Shown here in pieces: positions 1-5,963 of a DNA stretch of 5,975 nt. The notes under the pieces were generated by a model that was not told where the DNA came from, did not search any database, and saw only the letters and a program-made list of their open reading frames with translations. Made by a program: the position numbers and the translations under genes. The stretch spans positions 1 through 5,975 of the forward strand of contig CAOJXM010000074.1 in assembly GCA_948465625.1 (NCBI GenBank), in the 5' to 3' direction. This stretch comes from an uncultured Clostridium sp. (lineage in GTDB: Bacteria; Bacillota; Clostridia; TANB77; CAG-508). Position 1 is the first letter of the stretch; each line of letters begins with the position of its first letter.

Positions 1-88
1 AGCGGTATGTTCTATTATATATCAATTCTAAAAAAAAACAAGGCATAAAACAAATTTTTTCTAATAAAATATAACAGGAGGAAAATTT

Positions 89-883
89 ATGAATTTTTTA
101 CAATCTTGTATCAAAGGAATTGCCCTTGGTGCTGGTGCCATTCTTCCAGGTATTAGCAGTGGTGTCCTTTGTGTTATTTTTGGTATTTATGAGAAATTAG
201 TAGATAGCATCTTATCTTTTTTTAGAGATGTTAAAGGAAATTTTAAATTTTTATTTCCACTGGTTTTTGGTGGATTTATTGGTGTTGTATTGTTTGGTAA
301 CATTTTAAAATTTTTATTTGAAACTTATCCAACTTATACTAATTTTGCTTTTATTGGTTTAATTTTAGGATGTATTCCTACATTATTAAAAAAAGCAAAT
401 GAGCATAGTAAGTTTAAACCTTCTTACTTTCTTTATACAATGGCATCATTTTTGTTAGCTTTACTTCTTTTATACCTAGAAAAAAACTTTATCACTACTG
501 ATTTACACGTTAACACAACTCCCCTATATCTGACTTTTTCTGGATTTATTATGTCTGTTGGGGTTGTGGTACCTGGCGTTAGCAGTAGCGTATTATTAAT
601 GATTTTAAATGTTTATCCTATATACTTAGAAGCGGTTTCTACCATTAATTTATATATTTTATTCCCAATGGGAATTGGCTTAATCCTTGGTGGAATTTTC
701 TTTTTAAAACTAATTCAATTTTGCTTAAACCACTATTTTTCTCAAACTTATTATTGTATTATTGGCTTTATCCTTGGTTCCACTTTTATCCTATACCCTG
801 GATTGCCTTTTAATTTATCAGGTCTTATCTGCTGTTTGTGGTTTGCTCTTTCTTTTAAAGTTGCCACTTTATTTGAGAAATAG
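89..883 (+). CDS. popT: DUF368 family membrane protein, PopT-like polyprenyl-phosphate translocase
   Basis: This is a 264-residue, very hydrophobic protein with about eight membrane segments and no cleavable signal. Two related hairpin motifs are visible. The first, at residues 14-35, carries PGISSG (20-25) followed by FGIYE. The second, at residues 156-177, carries PGVSSS (162-167) followed by LNVYP. This duplicated PG-[IV]-S motif is the hallmark of the DUF368 family, and the length is normal. Family members have been shown to return undecaprenyl phosphate across the cytoplasmic membrane for reuse in peptidoglycan and other envelope polymer synthesis; that role is inferred here from family. 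The ATG has a perfect AGGAGG at 76-81, seven bases upstream, which settles the start. No convincing promoter lies in bases 1-75, so transcription may come from outside the window. The gene ends with TAG, which adjoins the -35 box of the next promoter. The family call is firm; the symbol is by family analogy. Confidence 0.9.
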   Translation: MNFLQSCIKGIALGAGAILPGISSGVLCVIFGIYEKLVDSILSFFRDVKGNFKFLFPLVFGGFIGVVLFGNILKFLFETYPTYTNFAFIGLILGCIPTLLKKANEHSKFKPSYFLYTMASFLLALLLLYLEKNFITTDLHVNTTPLYLTFSGFIMSVGVVVPGVSSSVLLMILNVYPIYLEAVSTINLYILFPMGIGLILGGIFFLKLIQFCLNHYFSQTYYCIIGFILGSTFILYPGLPFNLSGLICCLWFALSFKVATLFEK

Positions 884-912
884 TTGCTAAGTTTTACATA
901 ATTTGATATAAT
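884..912 (+). promoter_or_regulatory. Sigma-A promoter with extended -10 box for the small membrane protein gene
   Basis: The -35 box TTGCTA (884-889, four of six consensus bases) is followed by a 17-base spacer and a perfect -10 TATAAT (907-912). A TG one base upstream of the -10 (904-905) makes it an extended -10 promoter. Transcription should start near 918-920, leaving a leader of about 25 bases before the ATG at 944. The -35 box starts directly after the TAG stop of the DUF368 gene. Confidence 0.75.
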
Positions 913-929
913 AGAACCATCAAACAAAT

Positions 930-946
930 AGGAGGAAACATCTATG
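930..946 (+). promoter_or_regulatory. Strong ribosome binding site and ATG that set the start of the frameshifted gene
   Basis: AGGAGG at 930-935 lies eight bases before the ATG at 944-946, which is ideal spacing. It marks 944 as the intended start, although the frame entered there meets TAG at 950-952 after a single GGG codon. The only other early start in the long frame is TTG at 979. It is preceded by a T-rich stretch with no Shine-Dalgarno, so it is a poor candidate. Confidence 0.7.
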
Positions 947-1284
947 GGGTAGCAGTTTTATTTTTCTTTTTATCCTGGTTGGGATTCTGTGGCTTATTTA
1001 CCTTAGTTTTTACGTATTCTGCAGCATTCATCCAGCTTAGTGCATTGGCAATTCCTTTGCTGTTTGCACTTCAATTTTCTTGCGAAAGAAAAAAACGAAC
1101 CATCCATGTTTTTTCTTGGATTGCAATTGTATTTTCGATACTTGCCATCCTATTGCCTGTTAAAGGCATTGTATCATTGACATTTGCCATTCTTTATGGC
1201 TTAGGCACGTTTTTATTAGTCGTCTTTGCTGTATTACAATTGCCAATGAGTACTTTAAGAAAACTTTTATGGATTTTGTTGTGA
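944..1284 (+). CDS. Small four-helix membrane protein, apparently frameshifted at codon 2
   Basis: From 946 to the TGA at 1282-1284 one frame is open and codes for a very hydrophobic protein of unknown function. As it stands, the ATG at 944 reads ATG GGG TAG. If one G were added to the GGGG at 946-949, or the ribosome slipped back one base there, the ATG would join the long frame and give about 113 residues. Four membrane helices are then visible at about 3-23, 27-45, 56-73 and 77-100. A basic loop (CERKKR) sits between helices two and three. The uninterrupted alternative is a TTG start at 979 giving 101 residues, but that start lacks a ribosome binding site and cuts into the first helix. The gene has its own strong promoter and a terminator directly behind it, so it was built as a single-gene unit. 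It could be a recent one-base deletion, a sequencing error or true -1 frameshifting. I do not recognise the family. Confidence 0.6.
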
Positions 1285-1290
1285 GCCACA

Positions 1291-1339
1291 AAAGAAACCA
1301 CCCACTGCATTATAATTATAATGTGTTGGGTGGTTTTTT
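1291..1339. terminator. Bidirectional rho-independent terminator between convergent genes
   Basis: The outer stem AACCACCCA (1296-1304) pairs with TGGGTGGTT (1327-1335). After a short stretch of one mismatch and two G-U pairs, the inner part is the 16-base palindrome CATTATAATTATAATG (1308-1323). On the + strand the stem runs into a T run (1334-1339), and on the - strand into TTTCTTTT. It lies seven bases past the stop of the small membrane gene and twelve from the end of the convergent U32 gene, and should terminate both. Confidence 0.9.
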
Positions 1340-1351
1340 CCTTATTGCTAT

Positions 1352-2581
1352 TTATTTCTTTCTTCGGATAATCCAATTTTCCTTTACAGGAATTGGTAAT
1401 CTCATTTTAACACATTGATTTGCTTTTCCTGGATTTACAAATTGTATTTCTTCTTCTGTTTCAGCATCCCATAACTGATCAATTTTAAACTTATAGCATT
1501 CAATTTGTCCTGGAATAATAATCTCTAGTTCATCCCCTACCTGTAATCGATTTCTGATTTCAATGACTGATTTTTCTTCTTCATATTTTACTACTTTTCC
1601 ACCAAACTCATAATTGGGATTATATTGCTTTCCTTCGTATTCTTGAAAATCTTTGTTGTTTCGGTCATTAAAATAGAAAGTGGTTAATCCTCTTGTTTTC
1701 GTTTTTTCTAATTCATTCAAATATTTGGTATAATCATATTGTTCTGGAGCATTTATATAATCATCAATGGCATTTCGATAAGCATTGATAACAGTTGCTA
1801 AATAGTATTCTGTTTTTAATCTTCCTTCTACTTTTAAGCTATCTACTCCCATTTCTACAATTTCTGGAATTTCTTTGATTAAACATAAATCTTTAGAAGA
1901 AAAGATGTAGGTTCCTTTTTCATCATGTTCTACAGGCATTAAGTTACCAGGTTTGTTTGCTTCTTCTACATAAACATTATATGCCCACCTACAACTTTGT
2001 GCACAATCTCCTAAATTAGCACTTCTACCTGCTAAAAAATCACTTAAAAAGCATCTTCCAGAATAGCCAAAACAAATGGCTCCATGAATAAAAATTTCAG
2101 TTTCTAATCTCATTGGCGTATGGGTTACAATGTCTTTTATTTGTTCTTTATTTAACTCCCTTGATAAAATTACTCTTTTGGCACCATTTTTATGCCAGAA
2201 ATTAGCCGAATGGTAGCTTACGGTATTAGCTTGTGTACTAATGTGAATATCAATATCAGGTGCTTCTTGTTTTATGATTTCTACTACTCCCCCATCTGCT
2301 ACAATAATACCATCTACTTTTAGTTCATTTACGATTTTTGCTTGACTTTTTATTTCTTCATACATATTATCCAATGCATATACATTAATTGCGACATAGA
2401 CTTTTTTTCCTAATTCATGTGCATATTTTATTGTTTTTACTAAATCATCATCTTCCATTTCTGCTCTTGTCCTTAGAGAAAGCGAAGAAGTTCCTGCATA
2501 TACAGCATCTGCTCCATATAAAAAGGCGATTTGTGCTTTTTTAAAAGAACCTGCTGGTGCTAATAATTCTGGTTTCTTCAT
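1352..2581 (-). CDS. trhP: U32 family protein, TrhP-like (tRNA uridine-34 5-hydroxylation)
   Basis: This 409-residue soluble protein opens with PELLAPAGS (4-12) and GADAVYAG (23-30), the start of the U32 barrel. The U32 signature region follows around 163-181, with IFIHGAICFGYSGRCFLSD. Cysteines at 170, 177, 193 and 197 (GDCAQSC), and also 233, are placed as expected for the iron-sulfur site of this family. SLKVEGR (248-254) is another family block. The C-terminal part (about 325-409) matches the small U32 C-terminal beta domain. Family members once called peptidases, such as E. coli YegQ and the Bacillus YrrN/YrrO pair, are now known as TrhP proteins. They make 5-hydroxyuridine at the wobble position of tRNAs using prephenate; that function is inferred here. 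The length is close to the long Bacillus-type form. It is the second gene of an operon, overlapping the upstream gene by ATGA, with a good ribosome binding site inside that gene. Family sure, subfamily likely. Confidence 0.9.
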   Translation of the reverse strand: MKKPELLAPAGSFKKAQIAFLYGADAVYAGTSSLSLRTRAEMEDDDLVKTIKYAHELGKKVYVAINVYALDNMYEEIKSQAKIVNELKVDGIIVADGGVVEIIKQEAPDIDIHISTQANTVSYHSANFWHKNGAKRVILSRELNKEQIKDIVTHTPMRLETEIFIHGAICFGYSGRCFLSDFLAGRSANLGDCAQSCRWAYNVYVEEANKPGNLMPVEHDEKGTYIFSSKDLCLIKEIPEIVEMGVDSLKVEGRLKTEYYLATVINAYRNAIDDYINAPEQYDYTKYLNELEKTKTRGLTTFYFNDRNNKDFQEYEGKQYNPNYEFGGKVVKYEEEKSVIEIRNRLQVGDELEIIIPGQIECYKFKIDQLWDAETEEEIQFVNPGKANQCVKMRLPIPVKENWIIRRKK

Positions 2582-4098
2582 ATTGAATCACTCCTATTTT
2601 TTATTAATTTTTCTTTTATTTTTACTGGTTTGATTAAAATACTTGCAATTGGTATTAATACTACTAGGTAGGGAATAATATATCTCGATTTTGCTTCCCA
2701 TAAAATATGAAACATAAATCCTCCTATAAATATCATAAGTAAAAAGATAATTTCCCAAGAGAGATTTTTTCTATTCTGTATTAAAACAAGAATGCTAACC
2801 AAGCAAGTTAAAATCAGCAACACTTTTTGATAAAAGGTTAATGGGTCATTCATGTTTGCGATTGGGTCGTTATCCTTTCTTAAGTTGCTTCTTACTGCTG
2901 CATATGTATTTTCTGCCCACATGGATGCTAGCTTTTTGGTATAAAAATCAAATGTATATCCTATATTTTTAGAAAAGTATGTTAATCTTTCTTTGATTCT
3001 TTGTTGATACTCTTGTCCTATTGTTGTTGGATTTCTTAAGGCTGGTTCTCCAATTCCTTCATTATACCAACCATTTCCTCTCCAACTTTCCTCCATAGCC
3101 ATTAAAAAATAACTAATTTTAGGATAAGCCTTATTTTTATCCAATCCATACTTATTTAAGTAGTAATGATTTACAAGTGAAGATGGCATAATGGAAATAA
3201 TCACATAGGCTAATATAACTACTACTTGTAACAAATTTTGTTTTCCTTCTCTTTTCGTAATTCCATCCAAGAAGTAAAATAATAAATACAGAAAAGTTGC
3301 GATTACAAAAATCAAACTATTCATTCTCATCATGTAAGCTACCATGCTAAAAAAAGTTGCTAATATTGGATATTTTAACTTTTTTGTTTCCGTATAACGC
3401 ATCATAAAATAAACTGAAAATAGACTAAAAGCTAAGCTTGGAATGTCGCCATATACGAAAGTGGAAAGCATTGGTAATGAAAGGAAGGTAAATGCTAATA
3501 CCCATAATAGTACTTGGTTGGTTTGGTAATGTTTGCCCAGTTGTTTTGTTATTTTATACAAAGCAATCACGATTGCAATGTTTCCCCATACATTTAAAAT
3601 TCGCAATAGATGTATTAAATCACAATGTATGATTCGAAAGAAAACACTATATACAAAAGATAAAGATACTTGCTGACTATAAGCTTGCATGTATTCGCTT
3701 AACGGAATGCCTGCATAAGTTAAATTTGGCAAAAATTCTTCTACATTTCCACGATAAAAAGTTTGTGCCAAATTGGCAACATGGATGGAATCTCCTACAA
3801 TTCCTGGGTTAACCAATATGGTCCATAGAATCATGAAAATAAGATAAAGCAAAAATGCACCAATCCATAAGTATTTTCTAAGTTTTTTCTTGGAATCCTC
3901 TTTATATAAATAGTCATTAAGTTTCTTACTTCCCCAAAACAGAGCAATTCCTGTAATAATTAACCCTATGCTATATAAAATTGAGTTGACATTTATTTTG
4001 ATATGTTCTCCTGCATCTAAGTTTGCAGTATAGATGATATTTAATATCATAACAATTGTTAAAAATAATATTCCAATTCCTGCTATAATTCTTTTCAT
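2578..4098 (-). CDS. Polytopic membrane glycosyltransferase-like protein (GT-C/PMT-like)
   Basis: The protein has 506 residues and roughly 12 membrane segments. Two N-terminal helices (about 5-24 and 38-56) are followed by a strongly basic cytoplasmic loop (58-76). A third helix (77-97) then leads into an outside loop with NPGIVGDS, where Asp103 sits where GT-C enzymes carry their catalytic acidic residue. More helices lie at about 146-308. A large polar, probably extracellular domain (309-423) and three last helices (424-490) follow, with WEAKSRYIIPYL (467-478) between the final two. This layout fits the PMT/ArnT-like GT-C fold, in which a sugar is moved from a polyprenyl-phosphate carrier on the outer membrane face. 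Substrate and acceptor cannot be told. The ATG at 4098 has AAGGAG at 4104-4109. It is the first gene of an operon with the U32 gene. The GT-C assignment rests on layout and motifs rather than a recognised close relative, so it could be an O-antigen-ligase-like or other envelope protein. Confidence 0.75.
   Translation of the reverse strand: MKRIIAGIGILFLTIVMILNIIYTANLDAGEHIKINVNSILYSIGLIITGIALFWGSKKLNDYLYKEDSKKKLRKYLWIGAFLLYLIFMILWTILVNPGIVGDSIHVANLAQTFYRGNVEEFLPNLTYAGIPLSEYMQAYSQQVSLSFVYSVFFRIIHCDLIHLLRILNVWGNIAIVIALYKITKQLGKHYQTNQVLLWVLAFTFLSLPMLSTFVYGDIPSLAFSLFSVYFMMRYTETKKLKYPILATFFSMVAYMMRMNSLIFVIATFLYLLFYFLDGITKREGKQNLLQVVVILAYVIISIMPSSLVNHYYLNKYGLDKNKAYPKISYFLMAMEESWRGNGWYNEGIGEPALRNPTTIGQEYQQRIKERLTYFSKNIGYTFDFYTKKLASMWAENTYAAVRSNLRKDNDPIANMNDPLTFYQKVLLILTCLVSILVLIQNRKNLSWEIIFLLMIFIGGFMFHILWEAKSRYIIPYLVVLIPIASILIKPVKIKEKLIKNRSDSI
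2586..2595 (-). promoter_or_regulatory. Ribosome binding site for the U32 gene inside the upstream gene
   Basis: On the minus strand AGGAGTGATT lies just before the U32 ATG (2581-2579) and within the last codons of the glycosyltransferase gene. Together with the ATGA stop/start overlap at 2578-2581 it suggests translational coupling of the two genes. Confidence 0.7.
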
Positions 4099-4128
4099 AG
4101 TTTCTCCTTCGCATCAATTTCTGCTTTC

Positions 4129-4157
4129 ATATTAGCACAAAAGAGAACAATTGGCAA
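4129..4157 (-). promoter_or_regulatory. Promoter of the glycosyltransferase-U32 operon
   Basis: On the minus strand TTGCCA (4157-4152, five of six -35 bases) is followed by exactly 17 bases and TAATAT (4134-4129, four of six -10 bases). A TG one base upstream makes it an extended -10 promoter. Transcription should start near 4122, about 24 bases before the ATG. It lies downstream of the rnpB terminator, so the operon is probably independent of rnpB. Confidence 0.6.
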
Positions 4158-4176
4158 GACCATTATTCTCTTTTGT
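4137..4176. repeat. 11-bp perfect inverted repeat overlapping the operon promoter, possible operator
   Basis: ACAAAAGAGAA (4137-4147) and TTCTCTTTTGT (4166-4176) are exact reverse complements separated by 18 bases. One arm fills most of the spacer between -35 and -10 of the promoter at 4129-4157. The other lies just upstream of the -35 box. The two centres are 29 bp apart, nearly three helical turns. No T run follows in either direction, so a terminator is less likely than a repressor site or an RNA structure in read-through transcripts. The binding factor is unknown. Confidence 0.6.
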
Positions 4177-4189
4177 AAATAGGTACAAC

Positions 4190-4215
4190 AAAAAAGATAG
4201 GTTTTCCCTATCTTT
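4190..4215 (-). terminator. Rho-independent terminator of rnpB
   Basis: On the minus strand AAAGATAGG (4215-4207) and CCTATCTTT (4201-4193) form a nine-base-pair stem with a five-base loop, running into six Ts (4195-4190). It lies about a dozen bases past the last paired base of the RNase P RNA. Confidence 0.85.
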
Positions 4216-4227
4216 CTTCCTATAACA

Positions 4228-4570
4228 TAAGTAAATCTATAAGCCGGGTTCTGTCTAGGATAGTCATTTATCTAGAATATATATTACTATATACTTCAAG
4301 CCACCAATTCAAGAAGATGAAAGAGCATCTTATCCTTCTTTCTTAGGTGTTGCTCCAGATGGGGTTTACATGGACCAAACCTGTCACCAGGTTTGCGGTA
4401 AGCTCTTACCTCACCTTTTCACCCTTACCTAATCTAGGCGGTTATTTTCTGTTGCACTTTCCTTAAAGTTACCTTCACTGGACGTTATCCAGCATCATTG
4501 CTCTTATGGAGCCCGGACTTTCCTCTTGTACAACCTTGCGATTTATACAAGCGACTATCCAATTTACTTA
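4228..4570 (-). ncRNA. rnpB: RNase P RNA, class A
   Basis: This is the catalytic RNA of RNase P, which removes 5' leaders from pre-tRNAs. The two universally conserved blocks are present on the minus strand: GAGGAAAGTCCGGGC (4525-4511) and ACAGAACCCGGCTTA (4254-4240), which form P4 and its neighbours. P1 pairs TAAGTAAATT (4570-4561) with GATTTACTTA (4237-4228). P2 pairs GGATAGTC (4560-4553) with GACTATCC (4265-4258). P3 (CTTGTA/TACAAG) and P14 with a GTGA tetraloop can also be drawn. The GGAGCAA...P15/P16...GGCTTGA region between P14 and P18 is the class A pattern, which argues against Bacilli. About 343 nt is at the short end for class A. The P15/L15 loop seems to read GAU where GGU is usual. 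The gene has its own promoter and terminator. Ends are set by P1 and may be off by a few bases. Confidence 0.95.
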
Positions 4571-4577
4571 CTTTTCT

Positions 4578-4606
4578 ATTTTACAACTTTTATGTTAAAA
4601 AGTCAA
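4578..4606 (-). promoter_or_regulatory. rnpB promoter
   Basis: On the minus strand TTGACT (4606-4601, five of six) is followed by 17 bases and TAAAAT (4583-4578, five of six). The predicted start near 4571 matches the 5' end of P1, so little or no 5' trimming would be needed. The -35 box lies directly after the TAA stop of the lipoprotein gene. Confidence 0.85.
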
Positions 4607-5566
4607 TTATTCTTGCAAAATATTTAATTCTTGAATCAAATTTTTATACTTAATATAGAAAACATCTTTATCTTGTGTTGCAATTGATTTTTGTAACTCT
4701 TTTAATAATACATATGATTTATTTACATAATATTCTTTATTTTTATTCTCATCTATATTATTTACAATTGGCATATAGTTTTGTTCGGCATTTGCTAAAC
4801 GTTTGCTTATTTCATCCCATTGATTGTCTTGTTCTACTAAAACATAAGCACTTACCACACTTGCTTTTGTTCTTAATACATTGGTAACTTTAGCTTTTTC
4901 TTTATTTAAGTCACTAAATTGGGGAATATAGTCATACAATTTACTTAATACTTCTAACGTTTTTATCTTATCTTGTGCTTTGATGGCAGCTAAACAATTA
5001 TCCAAATCTGTACTAAAATTTTGTGTTAAAGTATTATCTGCATTAGCCTTGTATAAGTCTAATATAATGGTCGACCACGTATCATATAAGTTCTCTACAT
5101 CTTTTTTTAGACTATCCCAATCTACTGTTTGTTGTCGATTTAATATATTAGAAGATTCCATTTTATAATTGGTTATACTTTGGTTTTGGTCAGAACTAGA
5201 AGAACCCCCTTGTGAATCTTGGCTTCCACTTTGGTTGGAACTGCTTTCTCCACTACCACTACCATTTTCTCCTCCAGAACTTCCACTTGATTGGTCTGGG
5301 CTAGTACTACCTGCATTTTTACCTCCAGAAGCTGTTGAATCTTTGCTTGTAACTTGTTCTGATTCTACTTTATATTTCTGGAAAGATATTTGGTTAATAT
5401 TATTTAACATGCCTAAAATTTGTGTATCTAAATATTCTACCTCATTACCTAATTTCTGTAAGACATCTTTTCGCTCATTCTTGTTCTTAGAACATCCTGT
5501 TAAAGAAATGCTTAACAACAAAATAATCACTAAAATTGATATTTTTGACCAATTTGTTCTTTTCAT
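4607..5566 (-). CDS. Lipoprotein with Ser/Gly-rich linker and helical C-terminal domain, function unknown
   Basis: This 319-residue secreted lipoprotein starts with a basic end (MKR), a hydrophobic core (about 10-21) and a lipobox LTGC with the lipidated Cys25. That makes it a substrate of Lgt and signal peptidase II, anchored outside the membrane. Residues 26-72 are charged and probably helical. Residues 73-130 form a low-complexity Ser/Gly/Gln/Asn/Asp-rich linker typical of a spacer through the cell wall. Residues 147-319 form a helical domain with regular heptad-like Leu/Ile spacing and one Cys (191). I cannot assign this domain to a family. The block around 201-216 (KTLEVLSKLYDYIPQF) vaguely recalls helical-bundle lipoproteins of the imelysin/EfeO kind, but no metal-binding HxxE-type motif is present. 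The ATG at 5566 has AGGAG upstream. No terminator separates it from rnpB just downstream. Lipoprotein status is firm; the role is unknown. Confidence 0.9.
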   Translation of the reverse strand: MKRTNWSKISILVIILLLSISLTGCSKNKNERKDVLQKLGNEVEYLDTQILGMLNNINQISFQKYKVESEQVTSKDSTASGGKNAGSTSPDQSSGSSGGENGSGSGESSSNQSGSQDSQGGSSSSDQNQSITNYKMESSNILNRQQTVDWDSLKKDVENLYDTWSTIILDLYKANADNTLTQNFSTDLDNCLAAIKAQDKIKTLEVLSKLYDYIPQFSDLNKEKAKVTNVLRTKASVVSAYVLVEQDNQWDEISKRLANAEQNYMPIVNNIDENKNKEYYVNKSYVLLKELQKSIATQDKDVFYIKYKNLIQELNILQE

Positions 5567-5678
5567 AATTTTCTCCTATTTTTCTATTTTTCTTATAGTA
5601 TTCCTTATTTTTAAAATTTTATTCTTGTGAATAAAAAAAAGATAAAAATATATAATAAGAAAAAGGAGATTTTTTTAT
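5567..5678. other. Divergent intergenic region between lipoprotein gene and small + strand gene
   Basis: This stretch is 112 bases and extremely AT-rich. It must hold the start signals for both divergent genes. On the + strand there is a perfect TATAAT (5651-5656), preceded by an A8 tract (5633-5640), and AAGGAG (5663-5668) before the ATG at 5679. No -35 box stands at the right distance; TTGTGA (5625-5630) is 20 bases away. For the minus gene only weak -10-like TACTAT/TATAAG (5600-5592) and the ribosome binding site are visible. Neither promoter is secure. Confidence 0.4.
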
Positions 5679-5963
5679 ATGAGTACTCAAGTCAGTTTAT
5701 ATAGTGTAAAATCAGGAGAAATTACAAGATTTCTAGAAAGTTTTTATCAACAAAAATTAGAAGAAGGTTCTGTTGCTTTAAAGTGGGATAAAAAATTTGA
5801 AAATCCAATTGAAATGGCTGAAATCATTGGCGTTTTTATTGATAATCATGAGGATTACCATATTAATATGTGGGTCTGTTTAGATGAAAATGCATTTATC
5901 AATATTACCTCAGATAACGCTGATTCTGTAATTCGTTATTTATATGAAAGATACCCTTATTAA
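5679..5963 (+). CDS. Hypothetical protein of 94 residues, small soluble and acidic
   Basis: This complete small gene has AAGGAG ten bases before its ATG and a TAA stop at 5961-5963. The product has no signal peptide or membrane segment and should be cytosolic. It alternates helix-like (16-28, 43-55) and strand-like parts and ends with SVIRYLYERYPY. A single Cys (68) and two His (57, 61) form no recognisable metal or catalytic motif. The segment around 50-75 (GVFIDNHEDYHINMWVCLDE) is rich in acidic residues. I do not recognise the family. The gene is transcribed away from the lipoprotein gene and shares its 112-base upstream region, which is the only hint about its context. Codon use and ribosome binding site support a real gene. 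Confidence 0.8.
   Translation: MSTQVSLYSVKSGEITRFLESFYQQKLEEGSVALKWDKKFENPIEMAEIIGVFIDNHEDYHINMWVCLDENAFINITSDNADSVIRYLYERYPY

Noticed and set aside
1..48. Possible tail of an upstream + strand gene ending at TAA 46-48 (or at 29-31 or 72-74 in the other frames)
   Set aside because: All three + frames are open from the window edge for some codons and each is too short to tell coding from chance. An upstream gene in the same direction is plausible but not shown.
30..60. A run (30-38) and T run (55-60) that could pair as a terminator-like hairpin before the DUF368 gene
   Set aside because: The stem would be almost only A-T with no GC core, and no T run is placed correctly behind it.
65..75. 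TAAAAT and TATAAC as -10 boxes for the DUF368 gene
   Set aside because: Transcription would start inside or after the AGGAGG, leaving no ribosome binding site in the message.
1308..1323. TATAAT on both strands inside the terminator, as a promoter
   Set aside because: It is part of the palindromic stem, no -35 box is at the right distance and no gene start follows closely on either strand.
1194..1376. Minus-strand open frame of 60 codons across the terminator
   Set aside because: It overlaps two better-supported genes and the terminator hairpin, and has no ribosome binding site.
4137..4176. Inverted repeat read as a second rnpB terminator
   Set aside because: No T run follows on the minus strand, a good terminator already lies at 4190-4215, and the repeat overlaps a promoter.
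5177..5350. Low-complexity DNA that could be a tandem repeat array
   Set aside because: The protein is Ser/Gly-rich but the bases show no fixed repeat unit; it is a compositional linker.
5169..5630. Plus-strand open frame of 153 codons opposite the lipoprotein
   Set aside because: It is the mirror of the Ser/Gly-rich linker and signal peptide, giving Pro/Leu-rich nonsense, and it has no start signals. The same holds for the + frames at 4675-4887 and 4980-5168.
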